From Calditrichota bacterium (GTDB lineage Bacteria > Calditrichota > Calditrichia > Calditrichales > J004): a stretch of DNA of 64,000 bases. The position numbers and the translations under genes are program-made. The stretch is from contig JABFGF010000001.1 in assembly GCA_013112635.1 (NCBI GenBank), forward strand, positions 744,001 to 808,000. The letters are read 5' to 3'. Shown here in pieces: positions 16,048 to 25,409 of the stretch. The notes under the pieces are model-generated. The model made no database searches. It saw only the letters and a list, made by a program, of their open reading frames with translations, and was not told where the DNA came from. The stretch's first letter is position 1, and every line of letters starts with the position of its first letter.

Positions 16048-17331
16048 TCATTTTGTCAATTTTAGTAATTCGCTTACTTTTATAAATTCATAACCTCGGG
16101 TTTCCAGTTCATCAATTAAAGACGCCAGGTTTTGATATGGAAAATCATCCTTTCGTTCGCTGCCCAAATGCATTAAAAGAATTTTGCCACTCAAACCTTT
16201 ATCTTGCTCAAGATTCAAAAAATGTTCCTTTATTTGCTCTGAGGTCCTGTAAAGGTTTGAGCTTTTATCTGCAACCCAATCCCAGGAATCACATTTGTAA
16301 GACCAGCCAATGTGCCGGTAGCCAAGTTCGCCGGCCCACATCAATATTTCTCTATTTATTTCACCAAATGGTGCTCGCCAAAAAGGAATTAAATGCTTTT
16401 TTCTCAAAGCAAAATAAATGCTATCAGTGATATTTAACTGCTTTCTGAAATAATCGTAGGTAACTTTTTTACGGGTATCATTTTTTCCATTTTCTTCAAT
16501 AGTAGTAAAATGTGGGTGTGTTAATGAATGATTGCCAATTTCATGCCCGGCATCAATAATTTGGTTTACAAGGTCCGGAAAATTTTCAATAAACCTGCCC
16601 GTTAAAAACATGGTGCATTTAATTTTCTTTTTATAAAGAATATCTAAAATCTGCTGGGTTCCTTTATTGCTCGATCCACCATCAAAAGTCAGTGCAAGTT
16701 TCTTCTCACCTGTTTTTACACGATAGACCGGATTCATTAAATAATCCAACCGTGGTGATGAATATTTAACACTAAATGAATCTACTAAAATGCTTTGGCC
16801 TTCCGCTGTTAGTGCCCAAATGGCAAAACGGTTATTTCCTTTTTCCAGAGAAACTGATTCAAACGAAAAGTCGGATTCCTTTGGCAAAAGAGCTTCGACA
16901 AATTTTCCATTTTGATTAAGTGTATGTACCCTGTTCTCCCGCCCTGCAATTTTAATTTCAAATGATCCTTTTACTGCCTGTCGTACCGAATCAATTAAAA
17001 AACCTTCCGGCACAGGAAATACAGCCGTGGAATCGTTTGCAATCTTTTCAGGTTCCATTTCCAGGTTAGAATTTATTCGATTTATGAAGAGATTAAACAT
17101 GATTATGTTTGACAGAAGTACCACAACAACAAACCAGGTAAATTCCCTGCTGAGTTTGAGCATATCAAGCAAAGTTTTTGCACGCCAGATTACCACGCAT
17201 TTTAGCGAACAAAAGATATGGTGGAAATGCTTTTTATGACATTCCTGGCAAATGTGTGCTTTGCAGTTATAACAGCGTTTTGCAGTAAATTTTTGTGGAT
17301 GATTTTTACAGGCGTGTTTTGTAATTGACAT
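16048..17331 (-). CDS. Membrane-anchored NodB-type polysaccharide deacetylase with N-terminal zinc finger
   Basis: 427 residues in four parts. A cysteine/histidine-rich B-box-like cluster (C8, H11, C20, C23, C28, C31, C41, C45) is followed by one transmembrane segment (about 65-84). A beta-rich spacer (105-195) comes next, then a NodB domain from about 205. NodB motif 1 reads LALTFDGGSS with D217, but glycine replaces the usual second, metal-binding aspartate. Motif 2 keeps H268 and H272 in NHSLTHPHF, and motif 3 is WRAPFGEI. The zinc finger would face the cytoplasm and the deacetylase the periplasm. The substrate (peptidoglycan or glycan) is unknown. Confidence 0.82.
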   Translation of the reverse strand: MSITKHACKNHPQKFTAKRCYNCKAHICQECHKKHFHHIFCSLKCVVIWRAKTLLDMLKLSREFTWFVVVVLLSNIIMFNLFINRINSNLEMEPEKIANDSTAVFPVPEGFLIDSVRQAVKGSFEIKIAGRENRVHTLNQNGKFVEALLPKESDFSFESVSLEKGNNRFAIWALTAEGQSILVDSFSVKYSSPRLDYLMNPVYRVKTGEKKLALTFDGGSSNKGTQQILDILYKKKIKCTMFLTGRFIENFPDLVNQIIDAGHEIGNHSLTHPHFTTIEENGKNDTRKKVTYDYFRKQLNITDSIYFALRKKHLIPFWRAPFGEINREILMWAGELGYRHIGWSYKCDSWDWVADKSSNLYRTSEQIKEHFLNLEQDKGLSGKILLMHLGSERKDDFPYQNLASLIDELETRGYEFIKVSELLKLTK

Positions 17332-17401
17332 ATTCTAAAATATTCTGCAGGTTTTCTATAAATGTAAAATCAAAATTGATGATAATATTACGTGTTCCAG
17401 A

Positions 17402-19630
17402 CTAAAAATACAATTTATAGAATAGTTTAAAATTTCGCCCTGCTTCAGGAAAGATGTCCTTAATTCTGTTCAAATGCCGGCGATAGGTTTCATCTGTGGC
17501 ATTTTGTACAGTAAAAGAAAACGTATGCAACAGACTCTCTCCCGGAATAAAAAAATCAATATTTAAACCGTGGATTAGATATTCTTTTGTCGGTTTTTCA
17601 AATCTTCCGGGCCGATCTTGATCAGCAGCATAATTGGCTGAATAAATTATAGAAAACGGGTTCCATTTATAAGTTATATCTAAGGAGCCTTTAAAAGGTG
17701 GCATAAATGGCAATGGCTCATTTACTTTTATTATTTTGTCATTTTCTGAAAAGTTCTCTAAAAGATTACCTTCAATAAAACTTGCGCTAACTGAAACATT
17801 TAAAGCGCCGCTGATATCAATTTTTGTAATTGCTTCAACACCCTTAATTTCAGAATCCAACCCTACCATTTTATAGCGGAAAAGGTCGTTTCGTTTCCAG
17901 CTGCGCTCGCCGGTATTTTGAGAGAACAAATAGCCATCAATTCTATTGAAATAACCTGTTAAATTGAAATAAAGCAGATTGTCATCATATGAGATTCCAA
18001 TCTCAGCGCCATATGTTTTTTCAGGATTTAGATCAGCATTACCTACCTCATACGCATACGAGGCTAAGTGTGGGCCATCAGAGAAAAGTTCTTCAATACC
18101 TGGAGCCCTAAAAGCTTTCAACAGTGTAGTTTGTACAAGCCAACTTTGTGAAAGTGCAAACTGGGCTTTTAAGGATGCGGCATAATCTGTAAAGGATCTT
18201 TTACGAATATTTCCAACCCGCAGATCTACTTTTTCTTCTTCCGGTAAAATAGTTTTATTCTCAAGTCTTAATGCGGCGCTTGTTTTTAAGGGACCAAAAT
18301 CATTTTCCTGATAAATCCAACCGGCCATTGACGTTTCAATACTATTTACAGTATTTGTTAAACCTCCTGATTTATAATCTCTATGCTCAAACCATGATCC
18401 AACCTTAATACCCTGAAATATAGAGAACCCTTCAAATGAAGTTTTAAAGGATAAATGCTGACTGGTTAAACTGAAAGCCGCATCGTTTCTTCCCGTAGAT
18501 GTAAATTCTTCATGAAAATAATTCGTCAGGTCATATTCAATTTGAAGATCATTTAATCCTTTTATTGGTTTATGTACTAAACCTTCAAGCTGAATTGTAT
18601 TTTTATTGAGGCTAATATCAATTCCATTTGGATGTCCAAGCTCCGGGATAGATGGTGGAATCCCATAATCAGATTGATAGTATGCAAAACTGGATTTTAA
18701 CAATCCCCATAAGGGTTGCCAACTTAATTCAGCTTTACCAGAACCCGTTTCTACCGAAGTATTTTTTAGCGCGCCTGAAGGAGTATTAACATTCGCCGCT
18801 TTACGAAAACTGCCATCGCCGTAAAAGTAAAAATCATTTAATGGAACATTTAGGTTAAGTGATGAAACTATTCCGGAATTTACAGATTCTGCACCTGCGC
18901 TAAAAGCTCCATTTATTTGGTGATTAGTTTTTGACGAAACATTGCGGACAACATTTATCACCCCGGCAGTAGTATTTGTTCCATAAGCTAAAGCCAGCGG
19001 CCCGCGTATTACTTCAAGCCGTTCCGCAGTCACAGGCTCAATTGTAACAGCATGATCAGCAGCAGTTGTGGAAAGATCACCGGGGCGTTTTCCATTTTCC
19101 AGCAAAAGTAAACGATCGCCGGAAAGCCCGCGTAAAACGGGCCTGGCAGGAGCAGGCCCATTTGTTTGTTGTTCTAATCCTGGTAAATCTTTAATTGTTT
19201 CAGCTAATGTTGTACCAAGCTTGCGGCCCATCTCACGGTTATTTATTTCAAGATCGGGTTCTTGGAGATGTGAATGCTCACTGTGATCTTCGATTACAAT
19301 TGCTTCGCTTTCGAATGAATTTGGCAAAAGCTTGATATTTAAAATAGTAGTATCATTTTCCAATACGATGATATGCTTGTGCAGTTCATTATAGCCAATT
19401 CTGGTAAAATGAACACTATATTCACCTGCAGGAATATTTGGAATAAAGAACTGCCCATTTTTATTTGTGGCTGCACCTCTGTTTATTTCATGGATGTAAA
19501 TATCAACCCAGGCAACAGGCTCTTTGGTTTTTTCATTTAATACAATGCCTTCAATAGAACTCTTGGGAAGGATTGGCTCGCCAAAGAGGTGACTAACCAA
19601 GAATAAAATTAAAAAGCAGATTTTAACCAT
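17402..19630 (-). CDS. TonB-dependent receptor, ZnuD-like
   Basis: 742 residues from the preferred ATG at 19630, which is one base after the upstream stop; a longer start at 19684 would overlap that gene. Signal peptide MVKICFLILFLVSHLFGEP, then a carboxypeptidase-regulatory-like domain (about 25-105), a His-rich stretch (DHSEHSH), the plug (ARPVLRGLSGDRLLLLENG, AERLEVIRGPLALAYG) and a 22-strand-type barrel ending with aromatic residues (FKLFYKLYF). The plug wording and histidines resemble zinc/heme receptors of the ZnuD type. Substrate assignment is inference. Two small genes precede it in the same operon. Confidence 0.88.
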   Translation of the reverse strand: MVKICFLILFLVSHLFGEPILPKSSIEGIVLNEKTKEPVAWVDIYIHEINRGAATNKNGQFFIPNIPAGEYSVHFTRIGYNELHKHIIVLENDTTILNIKLLPNSFESEAIVIEDHSEHSHLQEPDLEINNREMGRKLGTTLAETIKDLPGLEQQTNGPAPARPVLRGLSGDRLLLLENGKRPGDLSTTAADHAVTIEPVTAERLEVIRGPLALAYGTNTTAGVINVVRNVSSKTNHQINGAFSAGAESVNSGIVSSLNLNVPLNDFYFYGDGSFRKAANVNTPSGALKNTSVETGSGKAELSWQPLWGLLKSSFAYYQSDYGIPPSIPELGHPNGIDISLNKNTIQLEGLVHKPIKGLNDLQIEYDLTNYFHEEFTSTGRNDAAFSLTSQHLSFKTSFEGFSIFQGIKVGSWFEHRDYKSGGLTNTVNSIETSMAGWIYQENDFGPLKTSAALRLENKTILPEEEKVDLRVGNIRKRSFTDYAASLKAQFALSQSWLVQTTLLKAFRAPGIEELFSDGPHLASYAYEVGNADLNPEKTYGAEIGISYDDNLLYFNLTGYFNRIDGYLFSQNTGERSWKRNDLFRYKMVGLDSEIKGVEAITKIDISGALNVSVSASFIEGNLLENFSENDKIIKVNEPLPFMPPFKGSLDITYKWNPFSIIYSANYAADQDRPGRFEKPTKEYLIHGLNIDFFIPGESLLHTFSFTVQNATDETYRRHLNRIKDIFPEAGRNFKLFYKLYF

Positions 19631-19631
19631 T

Positions 19632-20084
19632 TTATTCAACTTCAATTTCAATTTCCCGTGAAACAAAATCCGCGTGCCCATCATGAATTACTGAGAACAC
19701 TATGTTGGTAGTGTTTATTTTTTTACCTATGATATGAAACTCAAAACTTCCCTCTTCACCATCATGCTGCCAAAATTGGGCAATAGTTGTATCCGTAATT
19801 TCTGCTGTCAAAGTAAAATGGTCAACATCCGGTGTAAACCACTCATCTTCCTCATCATCATAAAGTTCAACAAACATGGCAGCGGATAATTCATCCAAAT
19901 CCACTTCAATTTCTCCGTGAGTTGAGTCATCACGGATATAAGAAACAATCGTCTGGCCGCTGGAAACTATCCTCATACCAACAGCGTCGGTATGCTCGTC
20001 GGAATTGCTTACTGAATTATCAGAGCAAAAAGTAATTAAAATAAGGGAACTGAAAACTAATAAAGCCTTAATTATATTTTTCAT
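19632..20084 (-). CDS. Acidic putative lipoprotein of metal-uptake operon
   Basis: 150 residues from the ATG at 20084, chosen because CAGGAGATT lies directly upstream; an in-frame ATG six codons earlier has no such site. The N-terminus (IIKALLVFSSLILITFCSDN) is a lipoprotein-type signal, though phenylalanine before the cysteine is atypical. The mature part is rich in D, E and H (ELYDDEEDEWFTPDVDHFT, FWQHDGEEGSFEFHI, VIHDGHADF) and beta-rich. I do not recognise a named family. Its one-base spacing from the TonB receptor suggests a periplasmic or surface metal-binding partner. Confidence 0.75.
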   Translation of the reverse strand: MKNIIKALLVFSSLILITFCSDNSVSNSDEHTDAVGMRIVSSGQTIVSYIRDDSTHGEIEVDLDELSAAMFVELYDDEEDEWFTPDVDHFTLTAEITDTTIAQFWQHDGEEGSFEFHIIGKKINTTNIVFSVIHDGHADFVSREIEIEVE

Positions 20085-20190
20085 TTTAATCTCCTGAATC
20101 AAAATAATAAACTATATAATAATACCTAATTGCACATGGTTTTTGAGCCATCACCAACCAGGACATATTTAAACAATTAGTCTTTTATGA

Positions 20191-20487
20191 TTAGGAAATA
20201 AATGGAGGGCCACGTTTTTCGATCGAAATAAAAATAAGTTGTGGGGTACTTAAACTTGAAGTGAGGCTAAAGAAAGATGTTACAAAAAGAATGAAAGTAA
20301 AAAGTATGCCAATAGCAACTTCTGAGCTGAATCCATTCTGAAGGATAAATACAGGACATTCAAAAGATTCAACACCCGGTTCATGGTTGTGGAAAAAACC
20401 GGAAAATCCAACAACCACCGTAAACAAAGCTACTATTGTAACAAATAGCTTTTTATTGGATTCCAACCTTTTTCTTAATGACAACAT
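20191..20487 (-). CDS. Small membrane protein with His/Cys motif
   Basis: 98 residues with two hydrophobic segments (about 13-31 and 56-76). Between them sits a possible metal site (FFHNHEPG and ESFECPV), and the C-terminus ends RGPPFIS. No named family is certain; small proteins of this layout (DUF2946-like) occur near copper, zinc or nickel genes. It is the first gene of the three-gene minus-strand operon leading to the TonB receptor. A Fur-family-like dyad lies about 70 bases upstream. Confidence 0.6.
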   Translation of the reverse strand: MLSLRKRLESNKKLFVTIVALFTVVVGFSGFFHNHEPGVESFECPVFILQNGFSSEVAIGILFTFILFVTSFFSLTSSLSTPQLIFISIEKRGPPFIS

Positions 20488-20794
20488 GTTTGCTCTGCTT
20501 TTTTGGTAACGATTAAAGCTATAAAATAATAAATATTAAACCAAGATATTTTATGTCAATAATCTTATCATTATTCTTTGATTAATTTCATTTATGATTG
20601 ATACATTTTTCAATGATTATTTTCTGCCAACCACAAATGAAAACAAACCGGTTACTCAATTACTGTTTGATTTTATAGATATTTTATCAATTTAGAACCA
20701 AATGTGGTTTTATTATTCTTCCCAAAACTGTATGTTTGGAACTGCCGGACGATATTATTGTTAGTAAATCTGATATTTATCATTATAAAATTTT
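20488..20794. other. Intergenic region between divergent envelope operons
   Basis: 307 AT-rich bases without an ORF. On the minus strand a dyad AATAAT-GATAAG-ATTATT (20575-20558) resembles three hexamers of a Fur/Zur box. It is followed at once by TTGACA, which could be a -35 element, with TAATAT 15 bases on (a short spacing). Toward the plus-strand gene at 20795 I see no confident promoter and no Shine-Dalgarno. Confidence 0.5.
20556..20577 (-). promoter_or_regulatory. Candidate Fur/Zur-family operator
   Basis: AATAATGATAAGATTATT on the minus strand is a dyad with 6-base perfect arms. It shares an uninterrupted ATAATGATAA with the Fur consensus and then slips by one base. It overlaps a TTGACA element upstream of the small His/Cys protein, lipoprotein and TonB receptor genes, where a metal-dependent repressor would be expected. 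AT-rich sequence gives such matches by chance, so confidence is low. Confidence 0.3.
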
Positions 20795-23617
20795 ATGAAT
20801 TTTAAAAAGAATATTTGTCTTTCTTTTGTCCTTTCAGCATTTATAGTTACATCCCATATCTCTGCCCAGGGATTTGCGTTTGGCCGTAATAAAATCCAAT
20901 ATACCGATTTTAATTGGCAGATAATGCAAACCGATCATTTTGATATTTATTATTATCCTGAAATGGAGGAAATTGCAAGGCAAGGCGCTCACTATGCCGA
21001 AGAAAGCTTTAAAGCTTTAGAACCAAAATTCAATCATACGGTAAACCGGCGTATCCCGCTTATTTTCTTTAGTTCTCATCTCCATTTTCAACAGACAAAT
21101 ATCACTCCAGGTTTTATCCCGGAAGGTGTTGGCGGCTTTTTTGAATTTTTAAAAGGCCGGGTTGTAATTCCAAGTAATGGGAATCTGCATCAATTCCGTC
21201 ATGTAATCCGGCACGAACTTGTTCATGTTTTTATGCATAGTAAAGTTTACAACGTCCTTAAAAATCATAGCCGGCTGGATGGTCCCTTCCCACCATTATG
21301 GTTTACAGAAGGACTAGCCGAGCACTGGTCCGCAAAATGGGATGCCCAGGCTGAAATGGTTTTGAAAGACGCGGTACTTAGCAATTATGAAACTGGTCTT
21401 CAAAACATTTATCAGATCCGTGGTACATTTACCATGTATAAAACCGGGCAAAATGTATTGGACTATGTCGCTGAAAAATATGGTGATGACAAAGTTTTGA
21501 TGATGATGGAAAACCTCTGGAAATACGATCGTTTTGAAGATTCATTCAAAGAAGCTACAGGCATGAATTATGCAGAATTTGATCACGAATATTTATATTA
21601 TCTAAAGAAAAACTACTATCCCCAGCTTGGAGATACTGATTTTAACAGCCAGATAGCAAAAACAATTGTTCGCGATGGATTTAACCTAAAACCCGCCTAT
21701 TATAACGCCCCAGATGGTGAGTATGTTTTATTTGTTGGCAACCGCACCGGTTATTCTTCCATATTTATGAAACGTATGGAATCAACACCCGGACAAATGG
21801 AAGAAGATGTAGAAATTCTTATCAAAGGACAAGCTTCATCAGACTTTGAGAATTTCCATATTTTTGATTCTAAAATTGATGTGAGCAAAGAAGGCCTGTT
21901 AGCATTTACATCAAAAAGCGGCGAAACCGATGCCCTATATATATATGATATCCCGGCCCGAAAAATAGTTTCAAAACACTATTTCGAAAACCTTGTTGGC
22001 CTCTATTCTCCATCTTGGGCACCGGATGGAAATGAAATTGTTTTTAGTGGCCTATCAAAAAATGGTTATAAAGATATTTTTATCTATAATTTTAAAAAAC
22101 AACAATTAAGCCAGCTTACGGATGACTTCTATAATGATAAAGCCCCGTCCTGGTCTCCGGATGGAAAGCATATTGTGTTTTCTTCTGACAGAAATACTTA
22201 TGGAAGTAACGGGACGAGTAATATTTTTTTAATGCGTAAAGATGGCGCTGGATTAAAGTACTTAACTTATGGCAATCAATCGGATGAATCTCCCGTTTTT
22301 TCTCCAAATGGCAAGTACCTGGCTTATACTTCAGATAGTGATGGGACATTTAATATATTCTTACTTGAATCTCCTTTGGCAAAAAATAGAAGTAAACCGG
22401 TTACGGTAAATAAAATAACCAAATCTGTAGGGACAATATTTGACCCGGAATGGACCCAGGATGCCAATTTACTTTTTGGGACTTTTGAACAGAGAAGTTT
22501 TCAAATCCGCTTACTGGAAGATGTCTTTAACAGGATTGATTCATTAAACTCGAAGATTCAGACCATATCCGAGCCTTTAGCCGATTTGTGGAACTATAAA
22601 CAAATTGAATCCTCAAATATCAACTCTAACAAACCTTATGTAAATGAATACGATTTGGATATTGTGCAAACACAAGTATCACAGAATCCTATTTTTGGTA
22701 CAACAGGCGGCGCTCAGATTGCCTTTACTGATTTAATGGGAAATGAACATTATAACATATTGTTGTTTAACAATGCCCGTCGTTCATCAGATTTATTACG
22801 CAGTTTAAATTTTGCAGTTACAAAAGTATCTCTTGGCAACCAGGTAAATTATGCCTACGGTCTTTTTCGCTTTGCCGGGGATTTTTATAACCCGCAAGAT
22901 GCATTCTTCTTCGAAGACAGAGTTGGAGGTTTATTTGCAATTAGCTATCCGTTCTCAAAATTTTCGAGATTGGAGTTTAACCAGACTTTCAGCTATTCAG
23001 ATAAAGATTGGTCTTTTGATCAAAGACGCTTTGCCTGGCTTAACTCATCTTTTATCTCTTATATTCATGATAATTCCATCTGGACAAATACAGGACCAAT
23101 CGAGGGCACACGAATAAATATAACAATCGGTAACACTTTTGATTTTGCTTATTCCAATGTTAACTATTTAACGGGACTTGTAGATTTAAGGCATTACTAC
23201 CGAACAAGCCTGAGAACAGCCTATGCCGTACGCCTTTTATCGCTCTTTAACGAGGGTCGTGAAACCCGACAGTTCTTTTTTGGTGGCAGCTGGGATTTGC
23301 GTGGCTATAGAAGATGGTCTCTTCGCGGGAAACGAATTTTTCTGTTGAGCCAGGAGTTTCGCTTTCCTTTAATCGATTTAATTGGCGTCAGGTTGCCGTA
23401 TTTCTCACTTGGATTTAGCCAAATCCGCGGCGCATTGTTCTTTGATGTTGGCAAAGCCTGGAACCAGGATTTTGGTACGCCTCTTGGAAGTTTTGGAGTT
23501 GGCACAAGAGTTCCTTTAGGCTTTTTAGCCTTACGCTGGGATTTTGGTAAAACCACGGATTTTAAAACTGTGTCCGATGGTTATTTTACCCAGTTCTTTT
23601 TTGGTTGGGATTTTTAA
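20795..23617 (+). CDS. Outer-membrane protein: gluzincin protease, PD40 propeller and Omp85-like barrel
   Basis: 940 residues. Signal peptide 1-25 (HISAQ). Residues about 40-270 form a peptidase-MA-like domain with HELVH (140-144) and a downstream WFTEGLAEHW whose E172 would be the third zinc ligand. Residues about 290-600 contain PD40/TolB-type propeller blades (WAPDGNEIVFSG, WSPDGKHIVFSSDR, SPNGKYLAYTSDSDG). Residues about 630-940 are a beta-barrel with a surface-antigen-like end (GGSWDLRGYRRWSLRGKR and terminal FFGWDF). It probably sits in the outer membrane with the protease part in the periplasm. The physiological target is unknown. Confidence 0.85.
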   Translation: MNFKKNICLSFVLSAFIVTSHISAQGFAFGRNKIQYTDFNWQIMQTDHFDIYYYPEMEEIARQGAHYAEESFKALEPKFNHTVNRRIPLIFFSSHLHFQQTNITPGFIPEGVGGFFEFLKGRVVIPSNGNLHQFRHVIRHELVHVFMHSKVYNVLKNHSRLDGPFPPLWFTEGLAEHWSAKWDAQAEMVLKDAVLSNYETGLQNIYQIRGTFTMYKTGQNVLDYVAEKYGDDKVLMMMENLWKYDRFEDSFKEATGMNYAEFDHEYLYYLKKNYYPQLGDTDFNSQIAKTIVRDGFNLKPAYYNAPDGEYVLFVGNRTGYSSIFMKRMESTPGQMEEDVEILIKGQASSDFENFHIFDSKIDVSKEGLLAFTSKSGETDALYIYDIPARKIVSKHYFENLVGLYSPSWAPDGNEIVFSGLSKNGYKDIFIYNFKKQQLSQLTDDFYNDKAPSWSPDGKHIVFSSDRNTYGSNGTSNIFLMRKDGAGLKYLTYGNQSDESPVFSPNGKYLAYTSDSDGTFNIFLLESPLAKNRSKPVTVNKITKSVGTIFDPEWTQDANLLFGTFEQRSFQIRLLEDVFNRIDSLNSKIQTISEPLADLWNYKQIESSNINSNKPYVNEYDLDIVQTQVSQNPIFGTTGGAQIAFTDLMGNEHYNILLFNNARRSSDLLRSLNFAVTKVSLGNQVNYAYGLFRFAGDFYNPQDAFFFEDRVGGLFAISYPFSKFSRLEFNQTFSYSDKDWSFDQRRFAWLNSSFISYIHDNSIWTNTGPIEGTRINITIGNTFDFAYSNVNYLTGLVDLRHYYRTSLRTAYAVRLLSLFNEGRETRQFFFGGSWDLRGYRRWSLRGKRIFLLSQEFRFPLIDLIGVRLPYFSLGFSQIRGALFFDVGKAWNQDFGTPLGSFGVGTRVPLGFLALRWDFGKTTDFKTVSDGYFTQFFFGWDF

Positions 23618-23648
23618 TTATAAGCGTGAAAAAAGAAGCAGGAAAAAT

Positions 23649-24785
23649 ATGTTAAAAAAAATACTCCTTTGGGGATTTATATTTGCGTTTACTTTCTCAT
23701 GCCAAAAACCGATGATACAAAACTTTATATCACCTGAAAATCCAATTATTACGGCTAACCAAAACTTTTCAAGAACCGGTTTTCAAGATTTTATTATCAA
23801 AGATTCTCTAAAGTTAATTTCTAATGAAGATATTTTAGGTCTGCCCTTTTCATCTTTTTTGAAATATTCCGGAGAGTTAATTTTTACAACTCATAACGGC
23901 TATCTTTATTTTGTTTCACTAAACGATTTTGACGACCAAAGAAAAATATCTATTGCTGATGGTATTTTATCTGCACCTTCCATTCAAGGAAAAACACTAT
24001 TTCTGGCAATCAGCAAAGGTGAATATGGGCTCATTGCATACGACATAACATCAGCCGAAACCAAATGGACAATTAATGGGAAGTTTTCTCAAAGTTCACC
24101 GGTTCTTACAAATAATCATGTAATTCATGCAACGCTTAATGGGCAAATCCTGGCCTATAATCTTTTGGATGGAACCATCGCCTGGCAGGTAGAACTAAAT
24201 GATGCCATTAAAAACAATCTTTCAAAGTTTGGGAATACTCTAGTAGCTGCTGGGCAAAATGGTAAAATTAACAGCTATGATATTGAGAGCGGGTTTTTAA
24301 ACTGGTCAAATAGCCTAAATGATGCGGTTTATGCTTCACCCGTGCTTACCAAGGAATTTGTATATATCGCTACATACAGCGGATCAATTGTTAAAATAAG
24401 TAGACATGATGGTGAAATTATTAAGCGCTTCGAGGCCAATGTAGAACAATATCAATCTCCGGTTATCGATAATGAAAATATTTATATTGCCCTTGCAGAT
24501 GGAAAGTTAGTTTCACTTGATAAAGCCACCCTGCAAGAAAAATGGCGGATTCAACTGAACGGACCATTTTCGTCAACACCTTTATTGGGTACAAAGGAAC
24601 TGCTTGTGGGAACAGAATCACGCAAGTTTTATAGAATAAATAAATTGAACGGCGAAATAATTCAAATGCTTAACCTCGATGGGCGTCCAAGAATTCAGCC
24701 TGTTTTTTACGATAACAAAATCTATCTTGCTTATGGCCCGGACTACCTGGAAGTGTATTCCACAAATGGAGAAATTGATGAATAA
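23649..24785 (+). CDS. BamB-like PQQ-propeller lipoprotein
   Basis: 378 residues from ATG 23649, preferred because AGCAGGAAAAAT lies just before it and a lipoprotein signal starts there (MLKKILLWGFIFAFTFSC, lipid C18). A longer start at 23544 would overlap the barrel gene. The mature part is an eight-bladed-type beta-propeller with PQQ-repeat wording (IAWQVELNDAI, NWSNSLNDAVYASPVL, YIALADGKLVSLDK, KWRIQLNGPFSSTPLLG). BamB assists outer-membrane barrel assembly. Position directly after a barrel protein supports an envelope role but not identity with BamB. Confidence 0.78.
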   Translation: MLKKILLWGFIFAFTFSCQKPMIQNFISPENPIITANQNFSRTGFQDFIIKDSLKLISNEDILGLPFSSFLKYSGELIFTTHNGYLYFVSLNDFDDQRKISIADGILSAPSIQGKTLFLAISKGEYGLIAYDITSAETKWTINGKFSQSSPVLTNNHVIHATLNGQILAYNLLDGTIAWQVELNDAIKNNLSKFGNTLVAAGQNGKINSYDIESGFLNWSNSLNDAVYASPVLTKEFVYIATYSGSIVKISRHDGEIIKRFEANVEQYQSPVIDNENIYIALADGKLVSLDKATLQEKWRIQLNGPFSSTPLLGTKELLVGTESRKFYRINKLNGEIIQMLNLDGRPRIQPVFYDNKIYLAYGPDYLEVYSTNGEIDE

Positions 24786-25368
24786 GTTGTGTTTGCTATT
24801 TATCTTTTTTGCATCAGGTCTTTTTGCCCAAAATGATCCTGGATTTGTACGTTTTGAAGCAAATGAAACCTGGGTTATTGAAATTAATGATTCATTGATT
24901 CAGTCTGGAACTATTAATGAACTTTCTGCAGGTTCCTATAAGTTCAATGCAAGGCCCCAAATTTCTTACAGCTGGCCTGCCCTGTTTATTGAAGATACAC
25001 TTCAGGTTATTCCATATGATACAGTTGTTTTTGTTTTAAGTACCGATAAATCAATAGTTAAAAACAAATTAATTCAAAAAAAACCAAAGTTAACCTCCTA
25101 TCCGGAAAATGGCTATCAACCACCAATAATGAAGCGAACCAAATTGAAATCTGGTTTGTTAATATCTGCAATAGCCGCAAATTGGCTATCTTTTTATTTA
25201 AAACGTCAGGCAGATGATAATTATAAAAATTACCGATCGGCATCAAACTTATCGAAAATCAATAATTACTACGACAGGTCAAAGCAATTCGATAATTATT
25301 CCAGTATTATGCTTGGGATTTCAGTGGCGGCATTGAGCAGCTATATCTACATATCATTAACAGAATGA
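24778..25368 (+). CDS. Exported PEGA-like protein with C-terminal membrane segments
   Basis: 196 residues from ATG 24778, overlapping the end of the propeller lipoprotein gene by eight bases. Signal peptide MNKLCLLFIFFASGLFAQ. Residues about 20-95 look like a short PEGA-type beta domain (FVRFEANETWVIEINDS, GTINELSAGSYKFNA). Two weaker hydrophobic segments are near the C-terminus (LLISAIAANWLSFYL and IMLGISVAALSSYIYISL). No specific function is recognised. Coupling suggests it works with the two envelope proteins upstream. Confidence 0.65.
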   Translation: MNKLCLLFIFFASGLFAQNDPGFVRFEANETWVIEINDSLIQSGTINELSAGSYKFNARPQISYSWPALFIEDTLQVIPYDTVVFVLSTDKSIVKNKLIQKKPKLTSYPENGYQPPIMKRTKLKSGLLISAIAANWLSFYLKRQADDNYKNYRSASNLSKINNYYDRSKQFDNYSSIMLGISVAALSSYIYISLTE

Positions 25369-25409
25369 GTGACCTTAAAGGATTAGAGGACTCTTTTCCT
25401 TCAACAAAT

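Noticed and set aside
19631-19684. Longer N-terminus for the TonB receptor
   Set aside because: It overlaps the lipoprotein gene and the signal peptide begins at the later ATG 19630.
23544-23648. Upstream start of the propeller lipoprotein
   Set aside because: The extra residues overlap the barrel gene and come before a clear lipoprotein signal with its own ribosome site.
24679-24777. Upstream start of the PEGA-like protein
   Set aside because: It lies inside the propeller gene; ATG 24778 gives a normal signal peptide.
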